The position numbers and the translations under genes are program-made. A DNA stretch of 18,685 bases, from contig JALZVD010000088.1 in NCBI GenBank assembly GCA_023300205.1, positions 1-18,685 of the forward strand, read 5' to 3'. Below, in pieces: positions 14,721 through 18,685 of the stretch; positions within the stretch are counted from its first letter, which is position 1, and each line of letters begins with the position of its first letter. The notes beneath the pieces are model-generated. The model had not been told where the DNA came from. It did no database searches and saw only the letters and a list, made by a program, of their open reading frames with translations. The DNA comes from Akkermansiaceae bacterium. GTDB lineage: Bacteria > Verrucomicrobiota > Verrucomicrobiia > Verrucomicrobiales > Akkermansiaceae.

Positions 14721-15434
14721 ATGGAACCACTATACGAAGGGAAAGCAAAGAGACTCTATGCTACGGATGATCCAAATGTACTTCGTATGGAGTATAAGGA
14801 TGAGGCGACAGCATTTAATGCGGAGAAGAAGGCTGAGTTTGAGAATAAGGGAAGGCTTAATACTGCGATCACTTTAGCTATTTATAAGATGCTAGAGACT
14901 AAGGGAGTGGAGACGCATCTTGTGGATGAGATCGATGAGGTTAATCTTCTTGTGAAAACGGTGGATATTTTGTTGGTTGAGGTGATTGTTCGGAATGTTG
15001 CTGCGGGTTCCTTTACTAAGCGTGTGGGTGTGGCAGAGGGGACTGAGTTCAAGCAGCCGATTGTTGAGTTTTCCTATAAGTCTGATGAGTTAGGAGATCC
15101 TTTGATCAATGATGATTATGCGCGTGAGATGGGTTTGGCAACTCCTGAGGAGTGTGCTGAGTTGAAAGAGAAGGCATTGATCGTGAATGATGTAATGATT
15201 GATTTCTTCAAGCGTTGTGGCCTTAAGCTGGTAGATTTCAAGATAGAATTTGGGCGCACTAAAGATGCGGATGCGAAGATTGTCTTAGCGGATGAGATCA
15301 GCCCAGATACATGTCGTTTGTGGGATATAGAGACAGGTAAGAAGCTTGATAAAGATCGTTTCCGACAGGATCTAGGGGATGTAATGGAGGCTTATGAAGA
15401 GGTTCTGAATCGTGTAGAGAAAGAGATTTCTTAG
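14721..15434 (+). CDS. purC: Phosphoribosylaminoimidazole-succinocarboxamide synthase (PurC)
   Basis: The 237-residue SAICAR synthetase joins CAIR and aspartate with ATP in de novo purine synthesis, in the cytoplasm. The family signatures are all present: YEGKAKRLY at 5-13 (nucleotide-binding loop), a KDEATAFNAEKKA segment, a VEVIVRNVAAGSFTKR region typical of the family, an FSYKSDELGDPLINDDYA segment and a DEISPDTCRLWD segment near the C-terminus. The length is standard for a single-domain bacterial PurC. The start has no Shine-Dalgarno sequence and a candidate promoter ends only 8 bases before it. A strong terminator follows 23 bases after the stop, so purC is probably transcribed alone. 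No purine riboswitch is visible in the short upstream gap (14669-14720). Confidence 0.98.
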   Translation: MEPLYEGKAKRLYATDDPNVLRMEYKDEATAFNAEKKAEFENKGRLNTAITLAIYKMLETKGVETHLVDEIDEVNLLVKTVDILLVEVIVRNVAAGSFTKRVGVAEGTEFKQPIVEFSYKSDELGDPLINDDYAREMGLATPEECAELKEKALIVNDVMIDFFKRCGLKLVDFKIEFGRTKDADAKIVLADEISPDTCRLWDIETGKKLDKDRFRQDLGDVMEAYEEVLNRVEKEIS

Positions 15435-15457
15435 ATGGGGTGAGACTATTTTAAACT

Positions 15458-15494
15458 AAAAATCCACTGAGGCATTGTCTCAGTGGATTTTTTT
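15458..15494. terminator. Bidirectional rho-independent terminator between purC and the lipoprotein gene
   Basis: A perfect 14-base stem (15458-15471 pairing with 15479-15492) encloses a 7-base loop. It is bounded by a run of A on the left and seven T (15488-15494) on the right, so it has a U-tract in either direction. It sits between two convergent genes and should end both purC and the 165-residue lipoprotein transcript. Confidence 0.9.
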
Positions 15495-15524
15495 GTTTAG
15501 GAATTAGAATGTTTTCTAATGGAG

Positions 15525-16022
15525 TTATTTTTTGGTAGCCCAGTCAGTGACTCTGTTTGCGCTGTCAAATTCCACTGTAGCTGATGTGTAGGGGATGTAT
15601 GCGATACCTGAACCGTATCCGAAGCCCCCGTATCCGCCGCGATATCCACGTCTGCCGTAACTTCGACCATATCCACCGTATCCACGACCGTATCCACCAT
15701 AGCCACGACCGTATCCACCGTATCCTCCGAAGCTGTTGGTGTAGATGGGAGTGCTTCTGGTGTAGTTCCATTTTTCAAATGATTTACCTTGTCGGCTACC
15801 AGCTGAGTGGCCTGATGGTTTTCCCCAAGCAATGAGGACGGCATCTTTGTGCATGCCTCGTTTGATTTTTCCTTGTTGTGCTAGTTCTTTGTCACTGCTT
15901 GAAAGCTTTTCAAAGACTTCAGGGTTCTTTTCAATACGTTTCGCTGGTGAGTTAGATGCACAGCTGTTTACTAGAAGAGCAATAGCTATTGAAAGAGCTG
16001 GAAGTATTATTTTTTTCTTCAT
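15525..16022 (-). CDS. BamE/SmpA-like lipoprotein with a Gly/Tyr repeat insert
   Basis: This is a 165-residue lipoprotein. The signal peptide (MKKK then a hydrophobic run) ends in a lipobox-like VNSC with C21. Residues about 52-72 (KIKRGMHKDAVLIAWGKPSG) match the opening of the SmpA/OmlA (BamE-like) fold, followed by WNYTR (85-89) and, near the end, TVEFDSANRVTDW (149-161), the usual closing strands. Between these strands lies a low-complexity insert, residues 99-139, made mostly of Gly, Tyr and Arg, including three YGGYGR(G/S) heptads at 101-121. The insert would extend a beta-hairpin loop. A function in outer-membrane assembly cannot be concluded, since BamE-like folds occur in many unrelated lipoproteins. 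A perfect TATAAT lies 8 bases before the ATG, again implying a leaderless transcript. Confidence 0.88.
   Translation of the reverse strand: MKKKIILPALSIAIALLVNSCASNSPAKRIEKNPEVFEKLSSSDKELAQQGKIKRGMHKDAVLIAWGKPSGHSAGSRQGKSFEKWNYTRSTPIYTNSFGGYGGYGRGYGGYGRGYGGYGRSYGRRGYRGGYGGFGYGSGIAYIPYTSATVEFDSANRVTDWATKK
15606..15728 (-). repeat. Gly/Tyr-coding tandem repeat inside the lipoprotein gene
   Basis: The region codes for a Gly-Tyr-Arg low-complexity stretch. Its core, 15660-15722, is three copies of a 21-base unit encoding YGGYGR(G/S), with a looser tail to 15606. The copies differ mainly at synonymous positions. Such a repeat can change length by slippage in whole 21-base steps without breaking the frame. 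Confidence 0.85.
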
Positions 16023-16030
16023 GATGGTAT

Positions 16031-16058
16031 ATTATAGCCTGTATTTAGCTGAACGCAA
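16031..16058 (-). promoter_or_regulatory. Candidate promoter of the Gly/Tyr lipoprotein gene
   Basis: On the minus strand a perfect TATAAT (16036-16031) is preceded at 16 bases by a weak TTGCGT (16058-16053). Eight bases separate the -10 box from the ATG at 16022, the same spacing as in front of purC, so the transcript should start at or next to the start codon. There is no Shine-Dalgarno sequence. Confidence 0.5.
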
Positions 16059-16125
16059 CTAACTGATTTGATAAAATTGGCTAGTTTCGGGTTGATTATT
16101 TTGTGAATCCCTTTAACGGAGTGGA

Positions 16126-17046
16126 GTGAATTTTATTTCTATTTTTCTAAAAGGCTTTGCTATGGGGGCAGCGAATGTGATTCCTGGTGTTTCTGGAGGA
16201 ACGATTGCATTTGTGACGGGGATCTATGAACGTCTAATCAATGCGATTAAGTCATGTGATGGAGCTGCTCTTAAATTATTATTGGGAGGGAACTTCAAAG
16301 GGCTAATTAAACATACGGACGCGGGTTTTTTAGTGTCTCTTATGTTTGGGGTGTTGGTAGCGTTACTAACTTTAGCCCGCGCACTGAAGTATGGATTTGA
16401 GTATCATCCAGTTTTAATTTCAGCTTTGTTCTTTGGTTTGATAGCGGCGTCTATTTGGTCTATCTTTAAGATGGTGAATCAGTGGTCTGGAGGAGCTGTT
16501 CTTGGATTGTTTATTGGCTGTGGGATAGCGGTTTCTATGGTGTTTCTTCCTCAGGCTCAGGAGAGTCAGAATATGATGTATTTGATGATCTGTGGTGTTG
16601 TGGCGATGTGTAGTATGATCATTCCTGGTGTGTCAGGTTCTTTTGTTTTAATTTTGATGGGTAACTATAATCTGATCATGGTAAATTCGCTGACTAATCT
16701 TGGAGATGGCAAGTTCAAAGAGGCTCTAACTGTCTTGATTCCTGTGGGTTTGGGTGCGGTGTTAGGTATGATTGTTTTATCTCGTGTGCTGAGTTGGTTA
16801 TTTAAGAGATTTCACGATATCGCTGTTGCAACGATTACGGGGTTTGTTGCAGGTTCTCTAGTGACGATCTGGCCTTGGAAGAAGCCGATTACTGAGATGT
16901 TTGGGGAGAAGGAGAAAATCATAGGGTATACTCGTGAGCTTCCTGCGATTGATGGTCATTTCTTGGTTGCTGTTCTTGTTATTCTTGTTGGTGCGGCTTT
17001 GATGGTTGGGATCGAGTTACTTGGTAGAGATAAATCAAAGTCCTAA
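16126..17046 (+). CDS. DUF368 membrane protein, putative undecaprenyl-phosphate translocase
   Basis: This is a 306-residue integral membrane protein of the DUF368 family. Members have been implicated as undecaprenyl-phosphate translocases (PopT) that recycle the lipid carrier used for cell-wall and surface-polysaccharide synthesis. The family motif NVIPGVSGGTIAFVTGIYER lies at 17-36, and a second copy, IIPGVSGSFVLILMGNY, at about 165-181. This points to an internally duplicated fold with two half-membrane loops. About eight to ten hydrophobic segments are visible. The start is GTG at 16126, supported by GGAG at 16118-16121 with a 4-base gap; upstream in-frame alternatives are absent. Its stop overlaps that of the convergent ygfZ-like gene. 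The function is from family knowledge and not from anything specific in this window. Confidence 0.92.
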   Translation: MNFISIFLKGFAMGAANVIPGVSGGTIAFVTGIYERLINAIKSCDGAALKLLLGGNFKGLIKHTDAGFLVSLMFGVLVALLTLARALKYGFEYHPVLISALFFGLIAASIWSIFKMVNQWSGGAVLGLFIGCGIAVSMVFLPQAQESQNMMYLMICGVVAMCSMIIPGVSGSFVLILMGNYNLIMVNSLTNLGDGKFKEALTVLIPVGLGAVLGMIVLSRVLSWLFKRFHDIAVATITGFVAGSLVTIWPWKKPITEMFGEKEKIIGYTRELPAIDGHFLVAVLVILVGAALMVGIELLGRDKSKS

Positions 17047-17861
17047 ATTGTAGAATACGTGTTTCCGGCTTGGTCATAAAATAGCTCTATGGTATGGTGT
17101 TTTCTTGTTCTGTAGCCAAGTCCTATCTTGGAGTTTGATTCGTTGTCGCATGCGCTTGTGATTGTAGCGGCAGGTTTTCCTGAGCATTCTTTGTCTGAGT
17201 AGAGATCGGTGGGGAGGGAGATGCTGTGATTGAATTTGAATCCTACTAGGTGTCGGTTGGTTTTCCCGGCTGATTTCATTCTGGAGATGACTTCCTGACC
17301 TGTGTAGCAGCCTTTGGTGTATGAGATGGCTCGCTCTTCTATTCCTGCTTCTGGGGGTAGGATGTTTTCATTTAGCTCGGAGGGCCAAGATGGGATTTTG
17401 TTAGATATTCTGAGTTTCTCACCGTTAATTTCTGGGTCTGTTGAAGGTAGCTTTTCTGATGAAGGTAGGAGGTAGTCTCTTCCAGGGCTTCCATAACGGT
17501 TGCATTCCCAGTTTGCTAGACTGAGGTCTTCCAGGGAATCTTCTTGAGTTCCAAGTGTGTGGTATAGATTATAGGTGTTTGAGATGTCTTCGATTTCGGC
17601 ATCATCTGCGATTAAATATTTGTCTAGTCTGGTTAGGAGGCTTTCTTGTTGGGATGGAGATGTGTCTATTAGGAGGTCTCCGTTATACATTCTGATGTAG
17701 AAATCACCTTGGATTTTCCCTTTGAAGCTGGCGACGATGGAGTAGAGGGCTAGTTTGTTACTGGCGAGGGTAACATCTTGGCTAACTTGGCCGTTGATGT
17801 AGCGGGCGGCGTCATTGCCGCTGACTTTTAGGATGGTTCTATTGGATAGGTCTTGGATCAT
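17043..17861 (-). CDS. ygfZ: YgfZ/GcvT-like folate-binding protein
   Basis: This is a 272-residue YgfZ-type protein (COG0354; also called IBA57-like), a tetrahydrofolate-binding protein that supports iron-sulfur enzymes such as the tRNA methylthiolase MiaB. The defining KGCYTGQE motif is at 183-190, with the essential cysteine at C185. The N-terminal segment (LKVSGNDAARYINGQVSQDV, residues 11-30) is the usual GcvT-like start with the folate-site Gln/Asp positions. It is somewhat shorter than the E. coli protein, mainly in the C-terminal beta-barrel. The gene ends within the DUF368 stop codon, so no terminator can lie between them. It is divergent from the AsmA-like gene across about 130 bases. 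No Shine-Dalgarno sequence is seen before the ATG. Confidence 0.9.
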   Translation of the reverse strand: MIQDLSNRTILKVSGNDAARYINGQVSQDVTLASNKLALYSIVASFKGKIQGDFYIRMYNGDLLIDTSPSQQESLLTRLDKYLIADDAEIEDISNTYNLYHTLGTQEDSLEDLSLANWECNRYGSPGRDYLLPSSEKLPSTDPEINGEKLRISNKIPSWPSELNENILPPEAGIEERAISYTKGCYTGQEVISRMKSAGKTNRHLVGFKFNHSISLPTDLYSDKECSGKPAATITSACDNESNSKIGLGYRTRKHHTIELFYDQAGNTYSTI

Positions 17862-17989
17862 GTGATTTAGGGTCGTTGTTCTCGAGGATTAGTAGTGATT
17901 CGATTTTTTGATAAAGTAAATTCACCTTCGTTCTTACTTGAGTCAATCTTGTATTGGTTTTCTGGGATATTATGTGCCACATTAGCGTT

Positions 17990-18685
17990 ATGAAAAAATG
18001 GTTTTTGCGTATCATCATTGTCCTTGTTGTAGTGAGCATTTGTGGGTTCTTCTTTGCTAAGTCCTATATCACTAGAGATTATCTTGTGGCGGAGATCGAG
18101 AAGTCTATCAATAGCCGGATTCAAATAGAAGATGTGGATGTGAATTTTTATGGGCTCGGTGGGACTGTAGATCTGAATCATGTGATCATCACTCAGAGAG
18201 ACAGTAATACAGATAAGAAGATCCCTCATGATCAACGTGAAGCGATAGAGGTAGGGGATATTCAGATGAAGTCAGCGAGCTTTACTCTATCGATATGGGA
18301 GATTCTCTCTAAGAAGATCTTGGTTGAGGAAATTCATTTTGATGGAGTGGTTGTGAACGTTACTCTGTTTGAAAATGGTGATAGTAGCATTGAGGAGCTT
18401 TTCGCAAAACCAGAAAAGAAAAAGCGATCTAAGGTTAGGAAATTTAATGCGAATGATAATGAGAAGTTTGTTACTACGATTAACGAAATTAGACTCTCTG
18501 ATTTAGAGGTGAATCTGATCGTTGAGAAAACTCAGTTGGCGGTTAAGGGGAGAGAGTTAGCTATTGATCTGTTAAACATTAACGTGAACCCTAAGCAGTT
18601 AGAAACAGTGAATAATGCAAAGGTGAAAATTAGTGGAACTTTTGATCTGCATTCATTGGATACTGATACAGAGTATGGAATGATT
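17990..18685 (+). CDS. AsmA-like envelope protein, N-terminal part (runs off the window)
   Basis: From ATG 17990 the frame stays open to the window end (232 residues). It begins with MKKWFLR and one membrane helix (about residues 6-24), after which VAEIEKSINSRIQIEDVDVN, then FYGLGGTVDLNHVIIT, follows the pattern of AsmA/DUF748-type proteins: a helix followed by short beta repeats with lines like ILVEEIHFDGVVVNVTLFENG and INEIRLSDLEVNLIVEK. A basic linker (KPEKKKRSKVRK, about 141-152) interrupts the repeats. AsmA-like proteins are inner-membrane anchored with a large periplasmic domain, and the longer ones are thought to move phospholipid to the outer membrane. The full length is unknown here. 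No Shine-Dalgarno sequence precedes the start; a TATTAT lies at 17968-17973 but without a good -35. Confidence 0.8.
   Translation, partial: MKKWFLRIIIVLVVVSICGFFFAKSYITRDYLVAEIEKSINSRIQIEDVDVNFYGLGGTVDLNHVIITQRDSNTDKKIPHDQREAIEVGDIQMKSASFTLSIWEILSKKILVEEIHFDGVVVNVTLFENGDSSIEELFAKPEKKKRSKVRKFNANDNEKFVTTINEIRLSDLEVNLIVEKTQLAVKGRELAIDLLNINVNPKQLETVNNAKVKISGTFDLHSLDTDTEYGMI

Noticed and set aside
15606..15728. Possible CRISPR-like array
   Set aside because: The 21-base units are contiguous, without unique spacers, and keep a coding frame.
15565..15844. Overlapping frames with Val/Asp- or Trp/Ile-rich repeats on both strands
   Set aside because: They are other-frame readings of the Gly/Tyr tandem repeat, which makes repetitive peptides in every frame; only the lipoprotein frame has a signal peptide and fold signature.
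17945..17973. TATTAT upstream of the AsmA-like gene as a promoter
   Set aside because: The -10 box is good but the bases at -35 distance do not match, so the evidence is too weak.
17867..18235. Minus-strand open frame of 122 residues
   Set aside because: It lies across the AsmA-like gene, whose plus-strand frame has a proper membrane anchor and beta-repeat pattern and stays open to the window edge.

Overview
The window looks like ordinary chromosome of a verrucomicrobial bacterium, probably of the Verrucomicrobiales/Rubritalea kind. The pointers are a DUF1501 Tat-exported protein paired with a DUF1549/DUF1553 protein (a Planctomycetes/Verrucomicrobia signature), an ebo-type cluster, almost no Shine-Dalgarno sequences, and moderate GC. 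The placement is inferred from gene content and not from a marker-gene comparison. No tRNA, rRNA, IS element, phage gene or CRISPR array is visible, and no gene-free stretch exceeds 300 bases.

Layout. Positions 1-6928 (all minus strand) hold priA (cut by the window edge just before its stop), a YdjM-type membrane hydrolase, a DUF1501 protein and a DUF1549/DUF1553 protein. Positions 7047-9163 (plus) are a translationally coupled pair: a membrane-anchored protein of unknown function and a lipoprotein that resembles an MA-family peptidase that has lost its zinc site. Positions 9160-12612 (minus) are a compact five-gene ebo-type operon: a 90-residue helical protein, a TatD-like hydrolase (EboB), an 82-residue two-helix membrane protein, EboE and a UbiA-like prenyltransferase (EboC). 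A 76-residue helical protein lies just upstream (12711-12941). Then come a sodium:solute symporter and purC (plus), a Gly/Tyr-repeat lipoprotein (minus), a DUF368 membrane protein (plus), a YgfZ-like folate-binding protein (minus) and the start of an AsmA-like protein (plus, cut by the right edge).

How it fits together. The ebo cluster is the most interesting part. In other bacteria ebo/edb genes are needed to move or mature an unidentified small metabolite (scytonemin precursor export in cyanobacteria, nematode repellence in Pseudomonas). Here only EboB, EboC and EboE are recognisable, accompanied by small proteins I cannot assign, and no EboD- or EboF-like gene is present in the window. PurC, PriA, YgfZ and the symporter are housekeeping. 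DUF368 and the AsmA-like protein belong to envelope lipid biology.

Sequence-level features. The plus strand is strongly G/T-rich under genes of either direction, so it is probably the leading replication strand, and the amino-acid make-up of the proteins follows this. CTAG is common, unlike in most bacteria. Two genes have a sigma-70-like -10 box exactly 8 bases before ATG, which suggests leaderless or nearly leaderless transcripts. Two convergent gene pairs end in the same four bases, CTAA, shared between opposite stop codons.
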